This document shows positions 1 through 7,144 of a DNA stretch of 7,234 nucleotides, piece after piece. How positions within the stretch are numbered: position 1 is the stretch's first letter; every line of letters starts with the position of its first letter. The stretch lies in the NCBI GenBank assembly GCA_030614245.1, contig JAUWKK010000141.1:1-7234 (forward strand). Direction: 5' to 3'. The translations under genes were made by a program, and so were the position numbers. Source of the stretch: Planctomycetota bacterium. Lineage in GTDB: Bacteria > Planctomycetota > PUPC01 > JABMSA01 > JAUWKK01. The notes under the pieces are model-generated. The model saw only the letters and a list, made by a program, of their open reading frames with translations. It searched no databases and was not told where the DNA came from.

Positions 1-42
1 ATACTGAATACTGATCACTGGCCACTGATCACTGACTACTAA
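1..42. repeat. Degenerate 7-bp tandem repeat (core ACTG) overlapping the permease stop codon
   Basis: Six consecutive 7-base units can be laid out: atactga, atactga, tcactgg, ccactga, tcactga, ctactaa. Positions 3-6 of each unit read ACTG in five of six copies. As a consequence the 11-mer actgatcactg occurs twice, 14 bases apart (10-20 and 24-34). On the transcribed strand the units read TCAGTNN. The permease ends with two in-frame stop codons, TAG TAG (41-39 and 38-36), which lie inside the last unit, so the array starts exactly at the gene end. It may continue left of the window. No stable hairpin or U-tract is visible, so it is not an obvious terminator. Its function is unknown. Confidence 0.75.
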
Positions 43-1721
43 TCCTGGCCGTGTTTCCCATTCTCACGATCCCTCCGGCGGCGGGCAGGGAGGCCGGCCT
101 CCATGCGTGCCTTGGCTTTGGGCGCTATGATGGCACAGGCCGCCGCCAACGCCGTGCCCAGCACCGTGTAGATGACGATATGCACGTAATAGATCGGCAC
201 CAGCCCGGGGCCCGACCACGTCAGGGGAAGCATCTGGTCGCTGTTGAAGGCGTCATCCTTCGCTTGCACCCATATCGAGAGCCACGCGACGATCGGGCTC
301 AAGTAGTGCCCTGTGAGGACCGTGGGATGGATCTCCGCGTTGTGGTCCAGCATGTTCACCCACATTACGTGGAAGAAGGGCCCGAACGCCAGCAGCACGA
401 TGACGAAGAATATGACGGCTCTCGTCACAACGGTGCGGGTTTTGAATGAAGAAACCAGAATACCGAGCATCGAGGCGAAATAGAGGAACACCCACGTAGA
501 GATAGCTGTCAACCGCAGTGCGGCAAGCCCCCGCCAGAACCTCGAAGCCCTCTCCGGCCTTAAGATGTCGTCCAGCATCAGTTTGCCGACGATCACGGGA
601 GTGAAAAGCACTATCGCGGTCATAGCCAGGTTGAAAATCGCCCCGGATACGCTCCCTACACCGAAAATGCGCAGCGGGAAGAAAATCCCTTTCAGCCATC
701 GCATCTTCAGCCGAAGCCGCGACGACTGCGCCAGCTTATCGCAAGGGAACGCCAGCGTATGGCACAGCAGCGCGAGCGTCATTATTATGTAATAAGTCAG
801 CATCAACGCCATCATGTCGTCGCCATCGAGCATGGAGCGGTTCTCCCACATCAGCAAGAGGAAAATCGACATCGAACCGACGAGGAAGATGGTCGTGAAT
901 ATCCGCAGCGGCGTCGACCTGTTGCCAGTCGAAGGCCGAACCTGATTGACCGCCAGCAGGAACAGAAACGTGCATACGCTCGCAACACCATAGAGCGGGA
1001 TCACCAACAGCCACATTACCTGGTTGAAGACGCGAATGTTGCCAAAACTGTTGGCGAACATCCGCCCCCACCCGCCATCGATGAGCTCGCCGACGAACGC
1101 GATCTCGAAGATCATCATTATGAAGCCGGCAACAATCACCACCACATACGCGATCACCGTGGACAGCTTCGAACTCTTCACCAGGGACGAACAGAAGATA
1201 GAAAAAACCGTGACTACCAGCCCCTGCACGAACAGCAGCGCGTAGCAGACGACCAGCATCAGCGGCGAGATGCCGCCATAGAGGAAACTGATGAACACCA
1301 GCGGCATAGTCGAGAGCAGGTAGACGACGATATAGCTCAGTGAAGCGACGAGTTTGCCCCAGACGATCTCGCCAGCGCTGAGGCTCGAAGTCACCAGCAG
1401 GTCGAACGTCCGCCGCTCGCGCTCTTCGGTGATTGTCGTGCAGCAGAATGCCGGCGTCACAATCAACAGCAGCCCGCTCTGCACGCCGAAGAATACCCAG
1501 TAAATGACCGTGCCGACAAGTTCCGGCTGCGTCTGAGCGGTCCCCTCGGCCGACATCCAAACGGCTATGAACAGGATGATCAGGCCGATCAGCATCATGG
1601 GGATAAGCTGCGCGAGGAAGAACCGCTTCGTGCGGAACGTGCTGCGGGCCTCCTTCACCTGGATCGGCCCGGCAAGCAGGCCCGACAATCTCAACGCTGC
1701 TGTTTTCAGTTTCGCTTTCAT
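39..1721 (-). CDS. ABC-2-type transporter permease, about 12 TM segments
   Basis: This 560-residue integral membrane protein is the membrane partner of the ATPase encoded immediately upstream. After an N-terminal amphipathic stretch (residues 20-36, VKEARSTFRTKR), hydrophobic segments lie near 36-56, 72-92, 124-147, 153-177, 187-209, 234-256, 272-291, 304-326, 358-378, 403-424, 433-452 and 510-533. The diagnostic ABC-2 motif TTITEERERRTFDLLVTSSL (residues 95-114), followed by LSAGEIVWGK, lies between the second and third segments, as in ABC-2 exporters. Twelve segments in one chain suggest two six-helix halves, though only the first carries the motif clearly. The C-terminus is short, basic and polar (ARRRRDRENGKHGQD). 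The ATG lies only 4 bases after the ATPase stop, and a weak GAG overlaps that stop, so translational coupling is likely. The substrate cannot be told from sequence; an exporter or envelope role is inferred from the family. Confidence 0.95.
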   Translation of the reverse strand: MKAKLKTAALRLSGLLAGPIQVKEARSTFRTKRFFLAQLIPMMLIGLIILFIAVWMSAEGTAQTQPELVGTVIYWVFFGVQSGLLLIVTPAFCCTTITEERERRTFDLLVTSSLSAGEIVWGKLVASLSYIVVYLLSTMPLVFISFLYGGISPLMLVVCYALLFVQGLVVTVFSIFCSSLVKSSKLSTVIAYVVVIVAGFIMMIFEIAFVGELIDGGWGRMFANSFGNIRVFNQVMWLLVIPLYGVASVCTFLFLLAVNQVRPSTGNRSTPLRIFTTIFLVGSMSIFLLLMWENRSMLDGDDMMALMLTYYIIMTLALLCHTLAFPCDKLAQSSRLRLKMRWLKGIFFPLRIFGVGSVSGAIFNLAMTAIVLFTPVIVGKLMLDDILRPERASRFWRGLAALRLTAISTWVFLYFASMLGILVSSFKTRTVVTRAVIFFVIVLLAFGPFFHVMWVNMLDHNAEIHPTVLTGHYLSPIVAWLSIWVQAKDDAFNSDQMLPLTWSGPGLVPIYYVHIVIYTVLGTALAAACAIIAPKAKARMEAGLPARRRRDRENGKHGQD

Positions 1722-1725
1722 GCTC

Positions 1726-2694
1726 TCAGGCCAGCTCGCCTTTCGTCAGTTTCATGAACAGGTCCTCGAGGTTCTGTTCCTCTTCCTCGAGTCCGATCAA
1801 CGGCACATGCTCGTCGACGAGCGCCTTGACCACGTGGCGGATCTCGTCGCGATTGCCGCTGAAATCTATTGTTATCCGGTTCGCATCGCTCGTGGCCGAA
1901 ACCACCAGCGGATGATGCTGCGCGATGCGCATCGCGCGGGCCGTCTCGGGATACCCCGAGCCGCCGTCATCATCGCCCGATTGCTCCTCGTATATCGTCA
2001 GGATCACTCGGTTGCCCTTCTGCAGGCTCCGCTTGATCTCGTCGACCGGCCCACTCGCCACGAGCAAGCCGTGCTCGATTATCCCCACGCAATTGCAGAT
2101 GTCCGAAAGCTCGGTGAGGATGTGCGACGAGATGAATATCGTCTTGCCCATGTCGGCGAGCTCTTTGAGCAGTTCGCGGAACTCGATCCGCGCGCGCGGG
2201 TCGAGCCCCGATGCCGGCTCGTCAAGAATCAGCACCTTCGGGTCGTGGACGAGCGTCTTCGCCAGGCACAGCCGCTGGCGCATACCCTTCGAGAGCGCCG
2301 AGACGAACTTGCCGCGCATTCCGTCCAGGTCCGTCAACTCCATCACCGCCTCGACCATCTTCACCCGCCGGCGCCGCTCGATCTTGTATGCCGCAGCGAA
2401 GAAATCGAGGTACTCCCACACGGTGATGCCCTTGTAGACATCGAAGAAATCGGGCATGAAGCCGATGACCTTGCGGACGCGGGCGGGGAAGTTCTCCACG
2501 CAGTGGCCATCGATGCGCGCGCTGCCATTGGTGGGGTTCAGCAGGGTCGCCAGCATACGGATCGTGGTCGTCTTGCCGGCGCCGTTCGGGCCGATGAACC
2601 CGAATACGTCGCCCTCGGCCACGTCGAACGATATGCCGTCAACGGCACGGTTGCGCCCGAAGAGCTTCGTCAACCCTCTGACCTCGATCATCAT
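1726..2694 (-). CDS. ABC transporter ATP-binding protein (ABC-2 partner)
   Basis: This 322-residue cytoplasmic ATPase powers the ABC-2 permease encoded next. The motifs are in order: Walker A GPNGAGKT (35-42); a Q-loop region reading GFMPD (78-82) with no glutamine, like the YLPE form of many ABC-2 ATPases; signature LSKGMRQR (134-141); Walker B VLILDEP (154-160) with catalytic E159; D-loop SGLD (162-165); and switch histidine H191 in FISSH. Residues about 225-322 form the extra C-terminal domain typical of these exporters, ending in LEDLFMKLTKGE. That domain contains an acidic, Gly-rich stretch (236-250) that looks like a flexible loop. The frame is open to an upstream ATG at 2754, but the ATG at 2694 is preferred: it overlaps the upstream stop as ATGA and has GGGAG seven bases upstream. 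A second ATG follows directly. The 20 extra upstream residues do not resemble the family start. Confidence 0.97.
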   Translation of the reverse strand: MMIEVRGLTKLFGRNRAVDGISFDVAEGDVFGFIGPNGAGKTTTIRMLATLLNPTNGSARIDGHCVENFPARVRKVIGFMPDFFDVYKGITVWEYLDFFAAAYKIERRRRVKMVEAVMELTDLDGMRGKFVSALSKGMRQRLCLAKTLVHDPKVLILDEPASGLDPRARIEFRELLKELADMGKTIFISSHILTELSDICNCVGIIEHGLLVASGPVDEIKRSLQKGNRVILTIYEEQSGDDDGGSGYPETARAMRIAQHHPLVVSATSDANRITIDFSGNRDEIRHVVKALVDEHVPLIGLEEEEQNLEDLFMKLTKGELA

Positions 2695-4634
2695 CTGTCC
2701 GCTCCCGGCATCCGCGCGACTACATAGCTCGCTTCGTTGGTGGTTCGCACCCAAACCGTGCCGACGTCGGGCGGCGAGGGGTCATGGTCGATCCGGGCAA
2801 GGACGAAGTTGCCCTGGATGTCCTTGATCGCCATCTGTAGCACGCGGCGTCCGGCCTTCGGCTGGAAGGCTGCTCTCTCTTCAAACTTGCTCGAATACGG
2901 ATGACGGCCGCTCTGCTTCGCCGCCGTTGCCGATTGGGACGGAGGAACGTCGCCGACCGCGAACCAAAGCCGGTTGCCGGTCGCGCGCTCCGTGCAGCAT
3001 ACGTGAGCATCTCGGAGGTGGAACTTCGTTCCGTTCGTGATCTTCAGCCCGTCGGGCGTATCTTCGAACGCGATGGCCCCCGCATCGTCGATGAAGCCTT
3101 CAGATGCGAAGTAATCCGTGCTCCACATCGACATGTGATGATCCGCCAGCACCACGTTGCCGTTGTAGAGACACGTCATCCGCGTCCTGTCTTGACGGCC
3201 TGCACCGAAGGGCACCACGGCCGAACGGGACGGGTTCGAGATCGTATACGTGCGCGGCGCCGACGAGAAAATGCTGAAGAACGTGCGCTGATACGCCCGG
3301 CCGGTGCCGGGGATCAGCTCTATCAGGCTCACCTTCTGAATCTTCGATACGACGCCCTTCGATATGTACCCCGTCACGAAGATGATACCTACGTAGGCCG
3401 TTACGATCAAGGCGAGCGCCAGCGGCAGATAAGCCATGAGCCTCTTGCGCCGCAGCACGATGAAGTTGCCCGGCCCGGCTATGAGTATATAGAAGCAGAT
3501 CAGGCCGGCGATCAGGGCAAGGGACGGTATCTTCGCGACCGCCAGCAGCTTGGCCAGATTCGCACTGTACCGAGGTGAATAGTAGCCGTCACTACCCTGG
3601 GGCAACACGTGTCGGTGGGGGTTCGCCCTGACCAGGCCCGGCTCTTTACTCTGGCCGGACCTGTTCTTCTGGCCGATTATTCCCTGCCACATCCCCTTTA
3701 TCTTCGACCAGTCCGCCACCGCCTTTTCGCTCAGATCGATCGAGAGCACCGTCACCCCACCCAGGCCGCAAGGGACACGCCCTGCCAGGCGCGTCCTGCG
3801 GCTGCTGTTGGGCGGCCACGGCTTGGCGCCAGGGATATCCAGCGTGTAGAAGCACACCTTCGCATTCCGGCCGACTATTCCGCCACGGAAGAGGTCCTTC
3901 TCGATGCCGTCGATCTTCACCAGCCGACGGATGAACTCGTGCCTGAGCCACTTTTCGTTGCTCCCGGGAGACAGGACTATCTCTCCGCCTTTGTGAACCC
4001 AGTTCACCAGCGCCTCACGCTCCGCCTCCGTGAACTCGTTGATGGCACAATCATTCAGCACGACCATGTCGCAGCAGTGATAGCCGACGAAATGATCCGG
4101 CAGCGGCTCTACGATATTCGCCCGATCGATCATTTTCACGGCGATGCCCTGCCGGCCCCATCTCTCCGAGCCTTTCACAAACGGGCTGGCTTCGCCAAGC
4201 GGCATCTTCTTCAGCCCTTCCAGCGCGTTGTCGGCGCGCGCGATGCCGAGCACGAACACCGAAATCTGCTGAGGCCATTGATACCTCTCTTCCTTCGTGG
4301 CGAGCAGCTCGCCGTTACGGTACAGCAGCACCTTGCCCCAGCCCCAGCCTCGATCCTGGTACTGATACAGGATGTAATTCCGCGGCCGCTTGCCACGCGG
4401 GAGGACCACCGAACGCCGGGCCTCGCTCTGCGTCCGCCTGCCCGTCAGGACGATGTCCAGTGCGAGTTCCGAATTGCTTTCGTTTGTCAGTGTCACGAGA
4501 ATCGGCACCCAGCCGCTGCCGGAGCGACGGTCGCCCAGCAGCGGACGGACACCGACTGATACCGGGTATTCGCCCGCATACAGCCACCCCGCACACAGCA
4601 GCAGCACAACAGAAGCAACTTTCAATCTCGGCAA
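2691..4634 (-). CDS. Exported membrane protein with GATase-like region, ABC-module partner
   Basis: This 647-residue protein has no certain name. It starts with a signal peptide (basic MPRLK, hydrophobic core to about residue 18, likely cleavage after LYA at 20). Residues 22-115 look like a beta-rich domain (VPILVTLTNESNSELALDIVL). Residues about 122-225 resemble a type 1 glutamine-amidotransferase-like fold: PLPDHFVGYHCCDMVVLND (178-195), then LVNWVHKGGEIVLSPG (209-224). No nucleophile-elbow cysteine is recognisable, so it is probably non-catalytic. Two membrane segments follow (370-394 and 400-422), joined by AGPGNFIVLRRKRLMAYLPL, close to the GPxNYxVLRR-type motif I associate with membrane proteins found beside ABC-2 exporters. 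A soluble region of about 220 residues, probably extracytoplasmic, ends the protein. The start is TTG, supported by AGGAG seven bases upstream; TTG at codon 4 is a weaker alternative. The stop overlaps the ATPase start. A GldG-like accessory role is inferred by analogy of architecture, not homology shown here. Confidence 0.85.
   Translation of the reverse strand: MPRLKVASVVLLLCAGWLYAGEYPVSVGVRPLLGDRRSGSGWVPILVTLTNESNSELALDIVLTGRRTQSEARRSVVLPRGKRPRNYILYQYQDRGWGWGKVLLYRNGELLATKEERYQWPQQISVFVLGIARADNALEGLKKMPLGEASPFVKGSERWGRQGIAVKMIDRANIVEPLPDHFVGYHCCDMVVLNDCAINEFTEAEREALVNWVHKGGEIVLSPGSNEKWLRHEFIRRLVKIDGIEKDLFRGGIVGRNAKVCFYTLDIPGAKPWPPNSSRRTRLAGRVPCGLGGVTVLSIDLSEKAVADWSKIKGMWQGIIGQKNRSGQSKEPGLVRANPHRHVLPQGSDGYYSPRYSANLAKLLAVAKIPSLALIAGLICFYILIAGPGNFIVLRRKRLMAYLPLALALIVTAYVGIIFVTGYISKGVVSKIQKVSLIELIPGTGRAYQRTFFSIFSSAPRTYTISNPSRSAVVPFGAGRQDRTRMTCLYNGNVVLADHHMSMWSTDYFASEGFIDDAGAIAFEDTPDGLKITNGTKFHLRDAHVCCTERATGNRLWFAVGDVPPSQSATAAKQSGRHPYSSKFEERAAFQPKAGRRVLQMAIKDIQGNFVLARIDHDPSPPDVGTVWVRTTNEASYVVARMPGADR
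2702..2706 (-). promoter_or_regulatory. Ribosome binding site of the ABC ATPase gene
   Basis: GGGAG on the minus strand lies seven bases before the ATG at 2694 and inside the end of the upstream gene. It favours 2694 over the upstream in-frame ATG at 2754 and fits translational coupling through the ATGA overlap at 2694-2691. Confidence 0.7.
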
Positions 4635-4641
4635 CCTCGGT

Positions 4642-4646
4642 CTCCT
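4642..4646 (-). promoter_or_regulatory. Ribosome binding site supporting a TTG start at 4634
   Basis: AGGAG on the minus strand sits seven bases before the TTG at 4634 and directly after the upstream gene's TAG (4649-4647). No ATG or GTG competes at this spacing, so the TTG is the most likely start of the GATase-like membrane protein. Confidence 0.75.
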
Positions 4647-6332
4647 CTAAGGCCGCGCCCCTGCCGCCGGCAGAAGCTTCAACCAGAACGCCGCCGTCAG
4701 GCCGAACACCGGCCCGCCTGCCGGCGAACTGCCGCTGCCGCGGATTGAACCGCCCTCAGCCCACAAGCCCATCACGAACGGTGAAAGCTCTCGCGTAACT
4801 GCATTCACCAATGCCCGCTGCTTATCGCCACGAACTAACACCCGGCCCAATAGAGCAGGCTCTGCATACGCGACAACCGCCGAACGCCTCGGCAGCGACG
4901 CCACCGCCTGCTTGAAGCGTCTATTATCCGACAGCCTCTCATCCGCGTCAATTATAGAATACACCGTTTCATGTACAGATGCCAGCAGGAAACAATCTTT
5001 CGCGATTGCAAAACCCGGCCGTACCGACCGACCGGGCACAACAATCGAGTACACATCGACGTCCCCATGCCGTTTCATCTCGATCCTGACGCCCTTGCCC
5101 AGGCGGGATTGAGACATTAGCAGCTGTTTCAGCTCCTCTTGCAGCCGAGCGGCATCGCGAACCTGCGCGCCGAAGACCAGCTTCTCGCGCCAATCGCCGC
5201 CGTTCAACCACGCGACGAAGTACTCGCCGCCGAGCGCCTCGAGCCCCTTGCGAGGCAGATTGATGCCAAACGGCGTCCGCATCTGCTCGGCTCCATCGGC
5301 GCGCCGTTCAACGGCCCAACCGCGGTCGACATCTTCCGCGTTCCGCGATAGTATCTCCCACATTTCAGCGCCGTCGCGCAGCCGCCCGCCCGCAACTGCT
5401 ATAATATCCGACGGCAGGACGTCCGCCCAGCGCGGCACCGCGTGCCGCTCGGATCCGCGCACCGAGCTCTCCAGCAGCCGCAGCAGACCCGCCCGACCGC
5501 AAGGCGTGTCGATTACCACCTTATCGCGAAACAAGCCGCCGTCGAGACGGCTGCATGCCATGACGGCCTCGATTGACCGAATCCCCGCCCCGGCTGCCAA
5601 CTTCCACGGACCATCGGCCGAACGCCATTGTTTCTCGTTGGCGTCCAACAGCTTCCGCACGTTGAGGAACACCTGCACGCCGGCACCAGCAGCGGCGGCG
5701 TCACGGCAACGCTTGTATGCCGGGACTTCTGCTAGCGTCCGGGTGGGCGCGCACGCGGCTTCAACCGCCCGGCTGCGGCCCATCAGCAGCGCGCGGTCTG
5801 CTATACAGTAGCTCAGCGGCACGCTGCCATCCGGCTGCACGACAGACCGGACCGTCCGGCCCGCAAACTGGCCTGACTCTATCTTGAACGTCGGATTACG
5901 CCTGATGAGCGCCGGCTCGATGGTCTTGCTAAGAAGCTCCTTCAGGCCATTCTCACGCGCGTCAGGCGGCGGGTCGATCACCACCACCCACGGCACTGCG
6001 CCGCTATGCCGGGGCAGATCGATCACCGCCAGCGTCGCGCGCGCGGCATACGTACGCACAAATTCGCCGAGATCAATCCCCGCGTGCGACCTGGCCGTGC
6101 CGACAGCTATCGCTTCAGCGAAACCCAACCACGATTTCGCCGCCGGATCGGCCTCGACCGCCCGAAGCAATTCGCTCCCGCTCAGCGCCTGCCAGAACTC
6201 CGCAGGACGCTGCAATTGCACCGCCAGCAGCGTCTCCGCAGGCATTAACCCGTCAGGGGCTGCCCGCTCGGCGCATAAAGCCACACCACCGATGCAGCAC
6301 AATGCGGCCAATACTGCCGGCTGTATCTTCAA
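4647..6332 (-). CDS. Secreted protein of unknown function, DUF3352-like
   Basis: This 561-residue protein has an N-terminal signal peptide (MKIQ, hydrophobic core 6-19, cleavage near ALCA at 20-21). C20 lacks a proper lipobox, as Leu precedes it, so lipidation is unlikely. No other strong membrane segment is seen, so the mature protein should be periplasmic or secreted. The layout recalls DUF3352 proteins: an opening GLMPAETLLAVQLQRPAEFW (28-47), then two related passages, LSYCIADRALLMGRSRAVEAA (173-193) and GFAIAKDCFLLASVHETVYSII (440-461). Each is a strand, a gated residue run and a short helix. The second is followed by LSDNRRFKQAVASLPRRSAVVAYAEPALL (467-495). The family assignment is from pattern memory and unverified. 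No catalytic motif is visible. The start is TTG with GAGGA nine bases upstream. It lies between hisI and the ABC module, 12 bases before the latter, so an extracytoplasmic role with the transporter is plausible. Confidence 0.82.
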   Translation of the reverse strand: MKIQPAVLAALCCIGGVALCAERAAPDGLMPAETLLAVQLQRPAEFWQALSGSELLRAVEADPAAKSWLGFAEAIAVGTARSHAGIDLGEFVRTYAARATLAVIDLPRHSGAVPWVVVIDPPPDARENGLKELLSKTIEPALIRRNPTFKIESGQFAGRTVRSVVQPDGSVPLSYCIADRALLMGRSRAVEAACAPTRTLAEVPAYKRCRDAAAAGAGVQVFLNVRKLLDANEKQWRSADGPWKLAAGAGIRSIEAVMACSRLDGGLFRDKVVIDTPCGRAGLLRLLESSVRGSERHAVPRWADVLPSDIIAVAGGRLRDGAEMWEILSRNAEDVDRGWAVERRADGAEQMRTPFGINLPRKGLEALGGEYFVAWLNGGDWREKLVFGAQVRDAARLQEELKQLLMSQSRLGKGVRIEMKRHGDVDVYSIVVPGRSVRPGFAIAKDCFLLASVHETVYSIIDADERLSDNRRFKQAVASLPRRSAVVAYAEPALLGRVLVRGDKQRALVNAVTRELSPFVMGLWAEGGSIRGSGSSPAGGPVFGLTAAFWLKLLPAAGARP

Positions 6333-6341
6333 CCGTCACCG

Positions 6342-6346
6342 TCCTC
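6342..6346 (-). promoter_or_regulatory. Ribosome binding site supporting a TTG start at 6332
   Basis: GAGGA on the minus strand lies nine bases before the TTG at 6332. A GTG between them is out of frame. This fixes the start of the DUF3352-like gene just before its signal peptide. Confidence 0.65.
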
Positions 6347-6378
6347 GAACGTGGAGCGCGATTAAATCGGGCGGGTAC

Positions 6379-6771
6379 TCAATAGACATCCTCGGGATCA
6401 AACACACGTTCGTCGCGGATGACGAACGAATCGTGAGCCGGATCATACACGCGATAATAGCAGGAGCGATATCCCGCGTGGCAGGCGGCCACCTTCTGCT
6501 CGACGGTTATTGCCAGCGAATTGCCGTCGCAATCTATCGCTATCTCCTTCACCTTCTGCGTGTGGCCTGATGTCTCGCCCTTGAGCATCAGCCTGCCCTT
6601 CGAACGCCGGAACACATGCACCATTCCCGTCTCGAGCGTCTTCTGGACTGCCTCGCGGTTCATATAGCACAGCGTCAGCGGCCGGTTATTCACAGAATCC
6701 ACAATCATCGCCGGGATCAGGCCTGCCTCGTCGAAATTCAGAACGTCTATCAGCTTCATCAACACATCCAT
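6379..6771 (-). CDS. hisI: Phosphoribosyl-AMP cyclohydrolase (histidine biosynthesis)
   Basis: HisI opens the adenine ring of phosphoribosyl-AMP to give ProFAR, the third step of histidine synthesis, in the cytoplasm. The 130 residues match a stand-alone HisI without the HisE pyrophosphatase domain. Family motifs are clear: FDEAGLIPAMIVD (13-25), YMNREAVQKTLETG (36-49), the LKGETSGH active-site loop (63-70), the metal site DCDGN (80-84), and ACHAGYRSCYYR (96-107). C81, C97 and C104 have the spacing of the three zinc cysteines. The third metal-site acid of the usual DxDxD is Asn (N84). The C-terminal tail ERVFDPEDVY is common in HisI proteins. The ATG at 6771 is the furthest upstream start after the promoter, leaving a leader of about 15 bases with no good Shine-Dalgarno. 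ATG at 6759 (M5) with a weak GGA seven bases upstream is an alternative. No other his gene is visible in the window. Confidence 0.97.
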   Translation of the reverse strand: MDVLMKLIDVLNFDEAGLIPAMIVDSVNNRPLTLCYMNREAVQKTLETGMVHVFRRSKGRLMLKGETSGHTQKVKEIAIDCDGNSLAITVEQKVAACHAGYRSCYYRVYDPAHDSFVIRDERVFDPEDVY

Positions 6772-6792
6772 TCGCTTGATTGAACTTCAGAT

Positions 6793-6821
6793 ATTCTATC
6801 GCCGGTGGAAGATCAAGTCAA
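6793..6821 (-). promoter_or_regulatory. Sigma-70-type promoter for the hisI-led operon
   Basis: Read on the minus strand, a -35 box TTGACT (6821-6816) and a -10 box TAGAAT (6798-6793) are separated by exactly 17 bases (6815-6799). Each box differs from consensus at one base. Initiation is expected near 6786, about 15 bases before the hisI ATG at 6771. No operator, attenuator or leader peptide fits in so short a leader. The five genes downstream have no other gap longer than 46 bases, so this is the likely promoter for all of them. Confidence 0.7.
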
Positions 6822-7144
6822 CATGTGCCGCGGATGGCCGGCCTCGTCAATCGTCGTGTTGATACTCTCCCACGGCAACCCAACAGCCACCGTCTGTACA
6901 TACCGCCCTCTCGGGCAGGCCGGCTCCCCGGGAATCGTCCTGCGAAACTGCCCGGCAGACTCGCTCACACCCCACGATGCCCAAAACCGCCAGTATTAAA
7001 CCGTTTCACCAAACCCCAAAGCACCGACAGCACACGCGATGCGGAATTGGTGCGCTCAAATAGAGTCTGTATCCAAATCGTGGGGTATGCTGGACAACCG
7101 TGCTCCAGAGGCAATGGATGTCTTCAACCAGAATCGAGCGCAAG
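6822..7144. other. Non-coding stretch upstream of the operon
   Basis: About 320 bases without a convincing gene. Short open frames occur on the plus strand (for example from 6780 and 6805), but they lack ribosome sites, recognisable motifs and family-like composition. One perfect 10-base inverted pair, accccacgat (6969-6978) and atcgtggggt (7077-7086), lies 98 bases apart. A weaker 7-base pair, cgggcag (6912-6918) and ctgcccg (6948-6954), is also present. No tRNA, riboswitch or terminator was recognised. Confidence 0.5.

Noticed and set aside
1567..2727. 386-codon open frame on the plus strand, antisense to the ABC ATPase
   Set aside because: It is the shadow of a clearly coding GC-rich gene with all ABC motifs on the other strand. 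Its translation is rich in Arg, His, Asp and Leu with no recognisable domain.
2695..2754. Upstream ATG start at 2754 for the ABC ATPase
   Set aside because: It would add 20 residues unlike the family start and overlap the upstream gene by 64 bases. The ATG at 2694 has a better ribosome site and an ATGA overlap.
3609..4559. 316-codon plus-strand open frame opposite the GATase-like protein (and 225 codons at 2901-3578)
   Set aside because: The composition is typical of antisense reading of GC-rich codons. There is no signal peptide, motif or ribosome site, and the minus-strand gene has a signal peptide, membrane helices and operon spacing.
6359..6369. Small dyad cgattaaatcg between hisI and the next gene as a terminator
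   Set aside because: The stem is at most 4 base pairs with a 3-base loop, AT-rich, and no U-tract follows, so it should not stop transcription.
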